Shown here: piece after piece, positions 42,490 to 51,059 of the stretch
Position numbering within the stretch: position 1 is the first letter of the stretch
How the letters are laid out: each line of letters opens with the position of its first letter
Assembly: GCA_043763625.1 (NCBI GenBank)
Contig: JAYULL010000110.1
Location: 52,246 to 116,245 of the forward strand
Reading direction: 5' to 3'
Source of the DNA: Rubrolithibacter sp043763625
Lineage (GTDB): Bacteria > Bacteroidota > Bacteroidia > Sphingobacteriales > Sphingobacteriaceae
Length of the DNA stretch: 64,000 bases
Position numbers and translations under genes: made by a program
Notes under the pieces: generated by a model
Database searches by the model: none
What the model saw: only the letters and a program-made list of their open reading frames with translations
What the model was told of the DNA's origin: nothing

Positions 42490-44424
42490 ATGGAAAGACT
42501 TTTATCAGGTGTTAGAGTCCTCTCTAAGTGGTTTGTTTTACTGGTAGATCAGATTATTATCAGCTGGTCATTTGCAGTGGCATACTTCATTATAAAGCAA
42601 TTCTCTATCGCGGAAATCGTGAAAGGCTCCTTTTTAATCTATGTAGGTGTTTACGGAGTAATATCCGCAAGCATTTTCTTTTTAATGCGTATTCATACCG
42701 GAATAATTCGCTATTCCAATACTCATGATATATTAAGAATATTTATCGCGGTACTTACTGTAACTTTTAGTTTTTTTATTTTATTAAATTTTGTTTTTTC
42801 CGCCGCATTTAAACATGACTTACCGGATATTCAAGCTGCTCTATTTTTAAACTTCTTTATCTCATCTTCTTTGTTAGTAATGGTTAGAATAGGAGTAAAG
42901 AGTTTATTTATTTTTGTGAAATCAAATAATGTTTCGTCATCCAATAAAGAATGCATTTTAATTTATGGTTCTGATCAATCTTCTCTTTTGCTAAAACAAG
43001 CACTTGAAGCGACGAATGACGGAACCTTTTCCGTAATCGGTTTTGTTGATTACAATAATCATCAAGTGAACAAGTACTTAGAGCAAAAAAAGGTTTTCCA
43101 TTTAAAAGACATTGAACGCCTTAAGAGTAAATATAAAATAAGTAAACTTGTTGTAACAAGCGAAGACCTAAAAAATGAGGGAAAGAAAAAGGCAATAGAG
43201 CGATGCGTGGAATTGGGAGTTAAAGTACTAACCGTTCCGCCGGCAAATGAGTGGCTATACGGTAAGCTTCGGATTACCCAAATAAAGGAGTTGAAAATCG
43301 AGGACTTGCTTCAGCGAGAGCCTATTACAATTCAAACTACCAATATTTTAACTGCCCTATCCGGGAAGCGAGTGCTTGTCACCGGTGCTGCAGGTTCTAT
43401 AGGATCAGAGATTGTTAGGCAAATTATAAGCTATTATCCCCAACAAATAATATTATGTGATCAAGCAGAGTCACCCTTACATGAACTTCAATTGGAGATT
43501 GAGGATAATTTCCCTGAAGTTAAGAAAGCGATTTTTATAGGGGATATACAAAATATAAGTAGAATGAAATTTCTTTTTGAGGAATTTCGTCCTGAGGTCG
43601 TTTTTCATGCTGCTGCTTACAAGCACGTACCGATGATGGAAGGCCATCCGGGAGAAGCAATTTTGACTAATGTTTTAGGAACAAAGAATATTGCTGATCT
43701 ATCTGTTGATTTCGATGTCGACAAGTTTATAATGATTTCTACTGATAAAGCAGTTAATCCTACTAATGTGATGGGTGCTTCAAAACGAGTTGCAGAAATT
43801 TATATTCAATCACTGAATGAGTTTGCTCAGCAACAAAGATATTCAGATACAGATATCGAAATAAAAACCAAGTTTATTACTACCAGATTTGGAAATGTTT
43901 TAGGAAGCAACGGTTCCGTAATTCCGCGGTTTAAGGCCCAAATTGAAAAAGGGGGACCGATTACAGTTACTCATCCTGATATTACCAGATATTTCATGAC
44001 AATTCCGGAAGCCGTTCAATTAGTATTAGAGGCAGGAGCAATGGGTAATGGAGGAGAGGTATTTATTTTTGATATGGGGCAACCTGTGAAAATCTCTCAA
44101 TTAGCAGAAAAGATGATTAAGCTGTCGGGCTTCACACCTCACGAAGATATTCAAATTGTTTACACCGGACTGAGGCCGGGTGAGAAACTGTTTGAAGAGC
44201 TGCTACTCGTTGACGAAGAAGATATTCCCACTCACCATGAGAAGATAAAAATTTCTAAAGTATCATCATATCCGTTTGAAAAAGTCATTTATGATATTAA
44301 TGAGCTTATTTCCCTCCCAAAAGGCCGCGCTGAAGGTGAAATGGTTAAAAAACTAAAGGAGATCGTCCCGGAATATAAAAGCAAAAATTCTAAATTTTCT
44401 TTTTTAGATTTGGTTCAAAATTAG
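42490..44424 (+). CDS. WbpM/PglF-like UDP-HexNAc 4,6-dehydratase
   Basis: This 644-residue protein has four N-terminal membrane helices (about residues 10-140), a first Rossmann-like domain, and a catalytic SDR domain from about residue 295. There GKRVLVTGAAGSIGSEIVRQI binds NAD, HAAAYKHVPMMEGHPGEAI follows, and ISTDKAVNPTNVMGASKR carries Met in place of the usual catalytic Tyr, as in the WbpM SMK type. It makes UDP-4-keto-6-deoxy-HexNAc. With the preceding aminotransferase it defines a bacillosamine-like branch feeding the PglC-like transferase. It is the last enzyme of the locus. Confidence 0.94.
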   Translation: MERLLSGVRVLSKWFVLLVDQIIISWSFAVAYFIIKQFSIAEIVKGSFLIYVGVYGVISASIFFLMRIHTGIIRYSNTHDILRIFIAVLTVTFSFFILLNFVFSAAFKHDLPDIQAALFLNFFISSSLLVMVRIGVKSLFIFVKSNNVSSSNKECILIYGSDQSSLLLKQALEATNDGTFSVIGFVDYNNHQVNKYLEQKKVFHLKDIERLKSKYKISKLVVTSEDLKNEGKKKAIERCVELGVKVLTVPPANEWLYGKLRITQIKELKIEDLLQREPITIQTTNILTALSGKRVLVTGAAGSIGSEIVRQIISYYPQQIILCDQAESPLHELQLEIEDNFPEVKKAIFIGDIQNISRMKFLFEEFRPEVVFHAAAYKHVPMMEGHPGEAILTNVLGTKNIADLSVDFDVDKFIMISTDKAVNPTNVMGASKRVAEIYIQSLNEFAQQQRYSDTDIEIKTKFITTRFGNVLGSNGSVIPRFKAQIEKGGPITVTHPDITRYFMTIPEAVQLVLEAGAMGNGGEVFIFDMGQPVKISQLAEKMIKLSGFTPHEDIQIVYTGLRPGEKLFEELLLVDEEDIPTHHEKIKISKVSSYPFEKVIYDINELISLPKGRAEGEMVKKLKEIVPEYKSKNSKFSFLDLVQN

Positions 44425-44459
44425 CAATGTCTTTTATGAAATTAGCTACACAATAATTA

Positions 44460-44467
44460 TATATTTG
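44460..44467 (+). promoter_or_regulatory. -7-like element before the HTH regulator
   Basis: TATATTTG matches TAnnTTTG and lies 30 bases before the ATG at 44498, suggesting the regulator can be transcribed independently of the polysaccharide genes. Confidence 0.5.
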
Positions 44468-44497
44468 TAAATACCTTTAAAAACATTTACCGGAAAT

Positions 44498-44929
44498 ATG
44501 GAACTACACACAGGGGCTATAGTTGAAAGAGTAGTGAGAAGGAGTGGCGTGAGTATAACTGAATTAGCTCGGCGTACAAGCGTTAATAGAAGATCAGTTT
44601 ATAATTGGTTTAATCAAAAACGGTTAAAACTCGATGTAATCTGTAAAATAGGAAATGTTTTAGGGCACGATTTTTCTCTAGAATTTCCGAATTATTTCCC
44701 GAAAAGTGACTCGGGTAGCGGGAAGAAAAGTCTATCTATTGCAATTGATGACAATAATGCCTCTGAAAGTGTATATTATTGGATGAATAAATATATCGCC
44801 TTATTAGAAAAGTACAACGAGTTATTAGTTAAAGCCTCACAAAGGACTACAAGATCGTTGCAACTTCAACTTAAAGAGAACACTGACAACACTTCTTTAA
44901 ATAGCTACAAAGTATTAACATCTCTTTAA
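44498..44929 (+). CDS. HTH (XRE-like) regulator at the end of the polysaccharide locus
   Basis: This 143-residue protein has an N-terminal helix-turn-helix (about residues 8-60: VVRRSGVSITELARRTSVNR followed by RSVYNWFNQKRLKL). A linker and a C-terminal segment follow, with VYYWMNKYIALLEKYNELL (residues 92-110), a probable coiled-coil or oligomerisation helix. The same segment recurs in the 73-aa protein encoded 110 bases downstream. Position at the end of the locus suggests control of polysaccharide genes, but the target is unknown. Confidence 0.83.
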   Translation: MELHTGAIVERVVRRSGVSITELARRTSVNRRSVYNWFNQKRLKLDVICKIGNVLGHDFSLEFPNYFPKSDSGSGKKSLSIAIDDNNASESVYYWMNKYIALLEKYNELLVKASQRTTRSLQLQLKENTDNTSLNSYKVLTSL

Positions 44930-45020
44930 GAGTCTATTGAATCGATTTCGTTATTGCATGCCTATATCTTATTTTTTATCGAGTACTTAAACACTATTTA
45001 AACACTTAATTAAAATTTAT

Positions 45021-45028
45021 TAACCTTG
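45021..45028 (+). promoter_or_regulatory. -7-like element before the 73-aa protein
   Basis: TAACCTTG differs from TAnnTTTG at one position and is 10 bases before the ATG at 45039. Such a short distance would give a nearly leaderless transcript, so this is tentative. Confidence 0.3.
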
Positions 45029-45038
45029 TAATGCTCCT

Positions 45039-45260
45039 ATGAAACGTATTGTTGAATCTAAAGAAGAAGTTATAAGTCGCGAAAACGTCTATTATTGGAT
45101 GAATAAGTACATTTCTTTATTGGAGAAATATAACGAACTATTGTTAGAGCAGTCATTTAAAGATTTAGAAGATAATGAGTCCGGTCAGGCTTCTACCCGA
45201 AGCCTTCCTTCTGTACACTCATCAAGGCGGAGTAAACAGAAAGTAAGTAATGATGAATAG
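45039..45260 (+). CDS. 73-aa protein sharing the regulator's C-terminal motif
   Basis: This small protein lacks the helix-turn-helix of its neighbour but repeats its distinctive segment as VYYWMNKYISLLEKYNELL (residues 17-35), followed by a polar, Ser/Arg-rich tail. Over those 19 codons the two genes differ by 11 silent changes and only one amino-acid replacement (Ala/Ser), which indicates selection on the protein. It could bind the regulator through the shared helix and titrate it, or bind a common partner. No family name is known to me. Confidence 0.75.
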   Translation: MKRIVESKEEVISRENVYYWMNKYISLLEKYNELLLEQSFKDLEDNESGQASTRSLPSVHSSRRSKQKVSNDE

Positions 45261-45376
45261 TAGGCTTTTTAGGCAATTGGGAATAAAAATGTTAGGGTAA
45301 GTAAACAAAAAGATAGGTTTTGATATTATATAGATAGTTAATTTAAAAATCAATATTATAACCAAAACTTAAAACT

Positions 45377-45529
45377 ATGGGAAATTTACTTTATTTAGTC
45401 GCAGTTATCCTAATAATAATTTGGGCTGTTAGTTTTTTTGGCGGATACGCCACAGGTGGTATTATTCACATTTTGTTAGTTATTGCAATCATTGCTATTC
45501 TTCTTCGAGTTATACGCGGAGCAGCTTAG
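45377..45529 (+). CDS. lmo0937-family mini membrane protein, 50 aa
   Basis: An ATG frame of 50 codons gives a protein with two hydrophobic helices (LLYLVAVILIIIWAVSFF and IIHILLVIAIIAILLRVI) joined by GGYATGG, and a short basic end RVIRGAA. This matches the lmo0937-family membrane proteins that are widespread in Bacteroidota and Firmicutes and of unknown role, often linked to envelope stress. A strong hairpin terminator follows. Confidence 0.8.
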   Translation: MGNLLYLVAVILIIIWAVSFFGGYATGGIIHILLVIAIIAILLRVIRGAA

Positions 45530-45560
45530 TTTCTTTCATAACTTGCAAATATTAATAAGG

Positions 45561-45589
45561 TCCGACGTTAAGACGTCGGATTTTTTTTT
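45561..45589. terminator. Bidirectional terminator overlapping the ispD stop codon
   Basis: The perfect 8-bp stem tccgacgt / acgtcgga with a 4-base loop is followed by nine T residues on the plus strand, ending the lmo0937-type gene. On the minus strand it overlaps the last codons and TAA of ispD. Confidence 0.85.
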
Positions 45590-46254
45590 AGTAGGATATC
45601 TGCAATTGCTAAATCCTTAGAAAACGTAATCTTTATGTTATTTGTTTCTCCCTCAACGATGTTTATAGTTTCGCCAAACTGTTCCAACACAGTTGCTTCA
45701 TCGGTAAAACCTTTCCGATAAGTCTGCTGATATGCGTTCTTTAATAATGAAGCCTTAAAGGTTTGAGGAGTTTGCATTAAATAAACGAATTCTCTATTTA
45801 ATGCTATTGTTTTTTCATCTGCCTGTTTTTGCCTAATAGAGTCTCTACTGTTTATCGCACAGCATGCGTTCCCTTTGAAGTATGCCTGCTCATATGCCAT
45901 CGTTATTGTTTGATCTGTTATTAGGGGTCTTACAGCATCGTGTACAGCAACCAAAGTATTCTCTTCTATTACTTCTAACCCATTTTTTACTGAGTAAAAT
46001 CTATTTTCTCCACCCGGAACAACTTTATGGGGAATATAAAAATTGAATTGCCCGCATAGTTCTTCCCAGTAATTAATATATCCGGCATTTAGAACTACTA
46101 CGATTTCCGGGGAATATTTGGATGAGCTAAAAGCTGTTATGGTGTGCATTAATACAGGTTTACCGCTCAGAAGCATAAACTGCTTGGGAATGTCGCTGTT
46201 CATCCTGTTGCCTATACCTCCCGCTACGATTAAGGCATAGCACTTTACATTCAT
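45568..46254 (-). CDS. ispD: 2-C-methyl-D-erythritol 4-phosphate cytidylyltransferase
   Basis: This 228-residue enzyme begins CYALIVAGGIGNRMNSDIPKQF, with the nucleotide-binding loop and Lys of IspD. VAVHDAVRPLI and QTPQTFKASLLKNAYQQ are the further signatures. It makes CDP-methylerythritol in the non-mevalonate isoprenoid pathway. The ATG at 46254 is chosen; a GTG just before it is in frame. queA lies 24 bases upstream on the same strand, so they form an operon. Confidence 0.95.
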   Translation of the reverse strand: MNVKCYALIVAGGIGNRMNSDIPKQFMLLSGKPVLMHTITAFSSSKYSPEIVVVLNAGYINYWEELCGQFNFYIPHKVVPGGENRFYSVKNGLEVIEENTLVAVHDAVRPLITDQTITMAYEQAYFKGNACCAINSRDSIRQKQADEKTIALNREFVYLMQTPQTFKASLLKNAYQQTYRKGFTDEATVLEQFGETINIVEGETNNIKITFSKDLAIADILLKKNPTS

Positions 46255-46278
46255 CACAAAAAATAGGCGATAAAAAAT

Positions 46279-47328
46279 TTATATAATCAGCATTGCATCG
46301 CCATAGCTGTAGAAGCGATACTTTTCTTTAATGGCTACTTCGTATGCATTAATCACGTGCTCGAATCCTCCAAATGCGCAAACCATCATCAAAAGAGTAG
46401 ACTCGGGTGTATGAAAGTTAGTAATCATAGTATTTGCAATACTAAACTCGTAAGGCGGAAAAATAAACTTACTTGTCCAATCGTTAGCTTGTTTAAGCGT
46501 TTTATTTGCTGATACAGCAGACTCAATTGCTCTCATTGACGTAGTACCAACTGCACATACTCTTTTTTTATTTTCAATTCCGGTATTAACAATGATAGCA
46601 TCTTTTTGATCAATAATGTATTGCTCGGAATCCATTTTATGTTTAGTCAGGTCTTCAACCTCTACAGCTCTAAAAGTGCCTAAACCTACGTGTAAGGTAA
46701 CCTCGGCAAAATTTACCCCTTTCAACTCGAGCCTCTTCATTAATTCTCGGCTAAAATGCAATCCTGCCGTTGGAGCAGCAACTGCGCCTTCGTTTTTAGC
46801 AAAGACAGTTTGGTAACGTTCTTTATCTTCCTCTGTAGCTTTTCTTTTAATGTATTTAGGAAGCGGGGTTTCCCCTAAAATCTCAATATTTCTGCGGAAT
46901 TCTTCATTAGTTCCGTCAAATAAAAAACGTATTGTTCTGCCTCTTGAGGTAGTGTTATCCACTACTTCAGCTACAAGCAGATCATCTTCACCAAAGTACA
47001 GCTTATTACCCACACGAATTTTCCTTGCGGGATCTACCAAAACATCCCAAAGTCTAAGTTCCTTATTTAATTCTCGCAGTAAGAAAACTTCTATGGTTGC
47101 TCCGGTTTTCTCCTTATTTCCGTACATTCTTGCCGGAAAAACTTTGGTATTATTCAAAATCATTACGTCCCCTTCATCAAAATATCCTAAAATATCTTTA
47201 AAAACTTTATGCTCTATCGCACCGGTCTTTTTATCGAGTACCATTAATCGGGCTTCGTCTCTTTTTTCTGAGGGGTTATGAGCAATTAAAGAATCAGGTA
47301 AATTGAATTTAAATTGGGATAATTTCAT
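46279..47328 (-). CDS. queA: tRNA preQ1(34) S-adenosylmethionine ribosyltransferase-isomerase
   Basis: This 349-residue protein starts MKLSQFKFNLPDSLIAHNPSE and carries MILNNTKVFPARMYG, GAVAAPTAGLHFSRELM, VTLHVGLGTFRAVEVEDLTKH and ITNFHTPESTLLMMVCAF, all QueA signatures. It transfers and isomerises the ribosyl part of SAM onto preQ1 in tRNA to give epoxyqueuosine. Length is typical. It is the first gene of the queA-ispD unit and diverges from the ABC permease gene. Confidence 0.97.
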   Translation of the reverse strand: MKLSQFKFNLPDSLIAHNPSEKRDEARLMVLDKKTGAIEHKVFKDILGYFDEGDVMILNNTKVFPARMYGNKEKTGATIEVFLLRELNKELRLWDVLVDPARKIRVGNKLYFGEDDLLVAEVVDNTTSRGRTIRFLFDGTNEEFRRNIEILGETPLPKYIKRKATEEDKERYQTVFAKNEGAVAAPTAGLHFSRELMKRLELKGVNFAEVTLHVGLGTFRAVEVEDLTKHKMDSEQYIIDQKDAIIVNTGIENKKRVCAVGTTSMRAIESAVSANKTLKQANDWTSKFIFPPYEFSIANTMITNFHTPESTLLMMVCAFGGFEHVINAYEVAIKEKYRFYSYGDAMLII

Positions 47329-47353
47329 TGTGTATTTCCTTAATTTTAGGGCG

Positions 47354-47361
47354 CAAAGTTA
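47354..47361 (-). promoter_or_regulatory. -7-like element for queA-ispD
   Basis: The complement of CAAAGTTA reads TAACTTTG, a full match to TAnnTTTG, 26 bases upstream of the queA ATG at 47328. Confidence 0.45.
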
Positions 47362-47374
47362 ATGAATTTTAACG

Positions 47375-47405
47375 TTTCTTTTTTATAATATAACGCCTAT
47401 TTTTG
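47375..47405 (+). promoter_or_regulatory. Bacteroidota-type promoter for the ABC permease gene
   Basis: TTTC (47375-47378; consensus TTTG) and TATTTTTG (47398-47405; consensus TAnnTTTG) are separated by exactly 19 bases, the expected spacing. The ATG is at 47458. This is the best two-part match in the window. Confidence 0.6.
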
Positions 47406-47457
47406 CCGGCCTCTCATTAATCTTGTAACCTTTTTAGCTACCTTTAGTCAAACAATC

Positions 47458-48705
47458 ATGATTATTTTCAGGCTTATTGCAGAAAGTTTCAGCTTTGCTT
47501 TTTCAGCTTTGCAACAGAATAAGCTGAGAGCCTTTCTTTCTCTTTTTGGTATAACTATAGGTATAATGACAATTATCGGTGTTTTTTCGGCGGTAGATAC
47601 CTTTAGAAATTATTTGCAAAGTAGTGTTGATAAATTGGGAAGTAAAACTATTTACGTTCAAAAGTGGCCTTGGCAATTCGGCGGAGATTATCCGTGGTGG
47701 AAATATATGAACAGGCCAAATGCGAACTTAAGAGATTTTAAGAAATTATCCGAACGTATAGAGGGTGCAGAAGGAATTTCGTACGAAGTGGGTATCGAAA
47801 ACCGGGTAGTAAAATATAAAAACAACAACGTAGAAGGCGCACAAATCGCTGCGGCCTCACACGACTATTACAAAACATGGAATTTTGACTTGGAAGCCGG
47901 GCGATATTTCACAGAGATTGAGTCGAATACAGGAAGTGCTGTTACCGTTATAGGATTTACGATTGCTGAAGGACTGTTTCCGAATGAAACGGCAGTAGGG
48001 AAAAAAATAAATGTTTTGGGTAGGAGGGTTATGGTAATAGGTGTGTTTAAAGAAGAAGGTGAGGATATGCTGGGGGTTTCTTCGGATAAGACAATTTTGC
48101 TTCCTCTTAATTTTGCTCGTAATGTTGTTGACATTGAAGACGAAAGATACGGGCCCCAAATTACGATCAAAGGGAAAGGTGAGGTTCCACTTAAGGAGTT
48201 GGAAAGCGAGCTTAATGGTTTAATGCGGTCCATTCGGCGGCTTGGCCCTAGTGATGATGATAACTTTGCCTTAAATAAATCTACTATTCTTACTGCAGGT
48301 TTAGACTCTATGTTTGCTGTGGTTAATCTTGCAGGAGCAGCAATAGGTATTTTCTCGGTTTTGGTAGGTGGTTTCGGAATCGCAAATATTATGTTCGTAT
48401 CTGTTAAAGAGCGCACAAACATAATCGGAATTCAAAAGTCTTTAGGTGCTAAGAATTATTTTATTCTTTTACAGTTTCTTTTTGAATCTATACTTCTTTG
48501 TTTGATGGGAGGAATAATCGGGATGGGAATAGTTTATATTCTTGCCTTCGGTGCAAAATTGATTCTTAATTTAACGATAGTGGTTGATCTAAGTAAAGTT
48601 ATCTTAATGTTTATTCTTTCTACTGTTATCGGTTTAATTTCAGGGATTATTCCGGCACTAATGGCAGCAAGGCTTGATCCGGTTGAGGCAATACGATGTA
48701 AATAA
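47458..48705 (+). CDS. MacB/FtsX-type ABC transporter permease
   Basis: This 415-residue protein has an N-terminal membrane helix with LRAFLSLFGITIGIMTIIGVFSAVD, a large MacB-type periplasmic domain (residues 45-270), and three C-terminal membrane helices. FVSVKERTNIIGIQKSLGAK precedes the second of these, the FtsX-domain signature. Such permeases work with a separate ATPase in export of lipoproteins, macrolides or signals; no ATPase gene is adjacent here. The gene is monocistronic and converges on the HldE-kinase gene. Confidence 0.9.
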   Translation: MIIFRLIAESFSFAFSALQQNKLRAFLSLFGITIGIMTIIGVFSAVDTFRNYLQSSVDKLGSKTIYVQKWPWQFGGDYPWWKYMNRPNANLRDFKKLSERIEGAEGISYEVGIENRVVKYKNNNVEGAQIAAASHDYYKTWNFDLEAGRYFTEIESNTGSAVTVIGFTIAEGLFPNETAVGKKINVLGRRVMVIGVFKEEGEDMLGVSSDKTILLPLNFARNVVDIEDERYGPQITIKGKGEVPLKELESELNGLMRSIRRLGPSDDDNFALNKSTILTAGLDSMFAVVNLAGAAIGIFSVLVGGFGIANIMFVSVKERTNIIGIQKSLGAKNYFILLQFLFESILLCLMGGIIGMGIVYILAFGAKLILNLTIVVDLSKVILMFILSTVIGLISGIIPALMAARLDPVEAIRCK

Positions 48706-48760
48706 TAAGCCTCTCGGCTTTGTAATATTGCTTTTATTTAGAGACTAATTCCGCGACAAT

Positions 48761-49738
48761 CTAAAGCTTTTCGGCTTCCTTCAATAACTGCTTTTTATTT
48801 ATAGGAACAACTCCTACGTACTCGCAGACCAAACCCCCGGCGAGGTTTGCAATTGCTGCTGATTTAAATTCATCTACACCCGCGGCTAGGCAAATTGCTA
48901 TAGTTGCAACTACGGTATCACCGGCACCGGAAACGTCTGCAATATTTCGGATATGTGCCGGAATTAGTCTTTTCTGTTTTTCTGTATTTAAATACACACC
49001 CAGCTCTGAGAGCGTAATCATTACTTTTTCAGCGTTTATTGTATTGCGTAATGCATTTGCGGCTTGCTCTAATTCGTCATGCCTACGTACGTCGAAATCC
49101 AGCTTCAAACCTTCTTTAAGTTCTTTTAAATTGGGTTTAAAAAGAGTAACGTTCTTAAAGTTTAGAAAATTTCTTTTTTTAGGATCAACAACTGTGAGGA
49201 TATTTTTTTCTTTTGCTGCTTTTACCACTGCTTCAACAAGCCGGGGAGATATAACGCCTTTATCGTAGTCTTCGAAAATAATTGCATTTATATTTTCTTC
49301 GGTGAGAATTGTGCTAATTCTCTCGAACAAATTATCCGATACTTCCTCACTAATGTTTTTGTCGGTTTCCGAATCAACCCTAAGAATATGCTGCTGATGC
49401 CCTATTACTCGTGTTTTAACTGTGGTGGGCCTTCCCGGAACTCGAATTATTCCTTTGGAAGTTAAATTTTGGTCATCGAGAAGTTTAAGGAATAAATCGC
49501 CTTCAATATCATCGCCGATTACGGCACAAATTATGGGCGTGGCACCAAGTGCCTGAACATTTAAACAAACATTAGCAGCGCCGCCTAAACGGTTTTCTTT
49601 TTTCTTTACAGATACGACCGGAACCGGCGCCTCCGGGGAGATGCGTTCCACACTTCCCCAAAGGTACGAGTCCATCATTACGTCACCGATGATCAAAATA
49701 TTTAAGTCGTTAAAACGCTCAAACAGTTCTCTCATCAT
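48761..49738 (-). CDS. HldE-type D-glycero-beta-D-manno-heptose-7-phosphate kinase
   Basis: This 325-residue PfkB kinase corresponds to the kinase half of HldE/RfaE (domain I). It has NILIIGDVMMDSYLWGSVERISPEAP, ENRLGGAANVCLNVQALGA and the catalytic loop DVSGAGDTVVATIAICLAAG. It phosphorylates heptose-7-phosphate at C1 in ADP-heptose synthesis for lipopolysaccharide. The nucleotidyltransferase half is absent, as in organisms with a separate hldC/rfaE2 gene. Its ATG overlaps the stop codon of the aminotransferase gene by one base, so they are co-transcribed. Confidence 0.92.
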   Translation of the reverse strand: MMRELFERFNDLNILIIGDVMMDSYLWGSVERISPEAPVPVVSVKKKENRLGGAANVCLNVQALGATPIICAVIGDDIEGDLFLKLLDDQNLTSKGIIRVPGRPTTVKTRVIGHQQHILRVDSETDKNISEEVSDNLFERISTILTEENINAIIFEDYDKGVISPRLVEAVVKAAKEKNILTVVDPKKRNFLNFKNVTLFKPNLKELKEGLKLDFDVRRHDELEQAANALRNTINAEKVMITLSELGVYLNTEKQKRLIPAHIRNIADVSGAGDTVVATIAICLAAGVDEFKSAAIANLAGGLVCEYVGVVPINKKQLLKEAEKL

Positions 49739-50934
49739 TACTTAAGACTGCTTAAAGTTTGTTTAATTCTTGAACAAGCTTCTTTTAGTTTTTCATCCGC
49801 TGCAGCATAGGATATCCGAATTGACTTAGGATCGCCGAAAGCATCGCCGCTTACTACTGCAACATGCCCTGTATTTAATAGGTAAAGTGCAAGTTCATCT
49901 CCGTTGTTGATTACCTCTCCTTCTTTTGTTGTTTTACCGAAGAACGAACTCACATCAGGGAAAAAATAAAATGCCCCACCCGGTAAATTAACTTTAACTC
50001 CTTCGATATCTTTTAGCAGGTTGTAAACCAAATCGCGGCGGCGCAGAAAGGTCTCACGCATTTCTACTACGGTATCCAATCCGCCTTCGTAAGCTGCTAC
50101 CCCCGCTTTTTGAGTAATTGAGCAAGTTCCGGAAGTTATCTGGCTCTGCAATTTATCACAAGCATCAGCTATTTCTTTGCTGCTCGCAGAATAACCTATC
50201 CGCCAGCCTGTCATTGCATAGGCTTTAGACATACCGTTTATAATGACTACTTGGTCTTTAACACTCGCGAACTCTGCGATAGAAACGTGTTTGTCTAAGA
50301 AATTGATATGCTCATAAATCTCATCACTGATGATGAAAATGTCAGGATGTTTTTCAAATACTTTCACTAAAGCTGCAAGTTCTTCGCGAGTGTAAACCGT
50401 CCCGGTAGGATTATTAGGCGAAGAAAACATGAAAAGCTTGGTTTTCGGTGTAATGGCGGCTTCTAACTCTTCCGGTGTAATTTTAAAATCACTTTCGATA
50501 GAAGTATCAATGAAAATCGATTTTCCTTCAGCCAGCTTTACCAGTTCTGAATAGGAAACCCAATAAGGAGTAGGAATAATTACTTCATCTCCCGGATTAA
50601 TAAGACACAGGATTGCATTGGCAAGCGACTGTTTAGCACCCGTAGAAACCACTATTTGATCGAAGCCGTAATCTAAGCTGTTTTCTCGTTTAAGTTTGGC
50701 TGCAATTGCTTTTCGTAATTCGGGGTATCCTGCAACCGGAGTATAGTAGGAATAATTTTGGTCTATGGCTTGCTTAGCGGCTTCCTTAACACCGTCAGGT
50801 GTAAAAAAATCAGTTTCTCCAAGACTAAGGCTAATTACATCAACGCCTTTTGCAGCTAATTCTCTGCCGAGTTTGGCCATTTTGATGGTGGCCGACTCAT
50901 CCAAATTGTTAATTCTATCAGATAATATACTCAT
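49738..50934 (-). CDS. Class I aspartate-type aminotransferase
   Basis: This 398-residue PLP enzyme has ISLSLGETDFFTPDGVKEAAK, IVVSTGAKQSLANAILCLINPG, SPNNPTGTVYTREEL and the Schiff-base Lys in IINGMSKAYAMTGWRIGY. It is close to bacterial aspartate aminotransferases (AspC/AAT-I gamma type), although prephenate or other amino acceptors are possible. The length is normal. The heptose kinase gene overlaps its end. A minus-strand -7-like TATATTTG lies about 8 bases upstream of the start. Confidence 0.92.
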   Translation of the reverse strand: MSILSDRINNLDESATIKMAKLGRELAAKGVDVISLSLGETDFFTPDGVKEAAKQAIDQNYSYYTPVAGYPELRKAIAAKLKRENSLDYGFDQIVVSTGAKQSLANAILCLINPGDEVIIPTPYWVSYSELVKLAEGKSIFIDTSIESDFKITPEELEAAITPKTKLFMFSSPNNPTGTVYTREELAALVKVFEKHPDIFIISDEIYEHINFLDKHVSIAEFASVKDQVVIINGMSKAYAMTGWRIGYSASSKEIADACDKLQSQITSGTCSITQKAGVAAYEGGLDTVVEMRETFLRRRDLVYNLLKDIEGVKVNLPGGAFYFFPDVSSFFGKTTKEGEVINNGDELALYLLNTGHVAVVSGDAFGDPKSIRISYAAADEKLKEACSRIKQTLSSLK

Positions 50935-50941
50935 AATGGGG

Positions 50942-50949
50942 CAAATATA
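50942..50949 (-). promoter_or_regulatory. -7-like element for the aminotransferase-hldE unit
   Basis: The complement of CAAATATA is TATATTTG, a full TAnnTTTG match 8 bases before the ATG at 50934. This would give an almost leaderless message. Confidence 0.4.
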
Positions 50950-51034
50950 TAAAGCTCGGGGAAAAGGCCTGCTATAAAAAGTAATTTAGAGCATAGTCGC
51001 GACTATCTTTCCGGAAATAACATTAGCTTATTTA

Positions 51035-51042
51035 TACCTTTG
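51035..51042 (+). promoter_or_regulatory. -7-like element for the CDF transporter
   Basis: TACCTTTG fits TAnnTTTG and precedes the TTG start at 51060 by 17 bases. Confidence 0.4.
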
Positions 51043-51059
51043 AAAACTAAAGCAGCGCC

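Noticed and set aside
48706..48760. Small hairpin aagcc/ggctt after the ABC permease gene
   Set aside because: Only 5 bp of stem and no T tract; too weak to list as a terminator.
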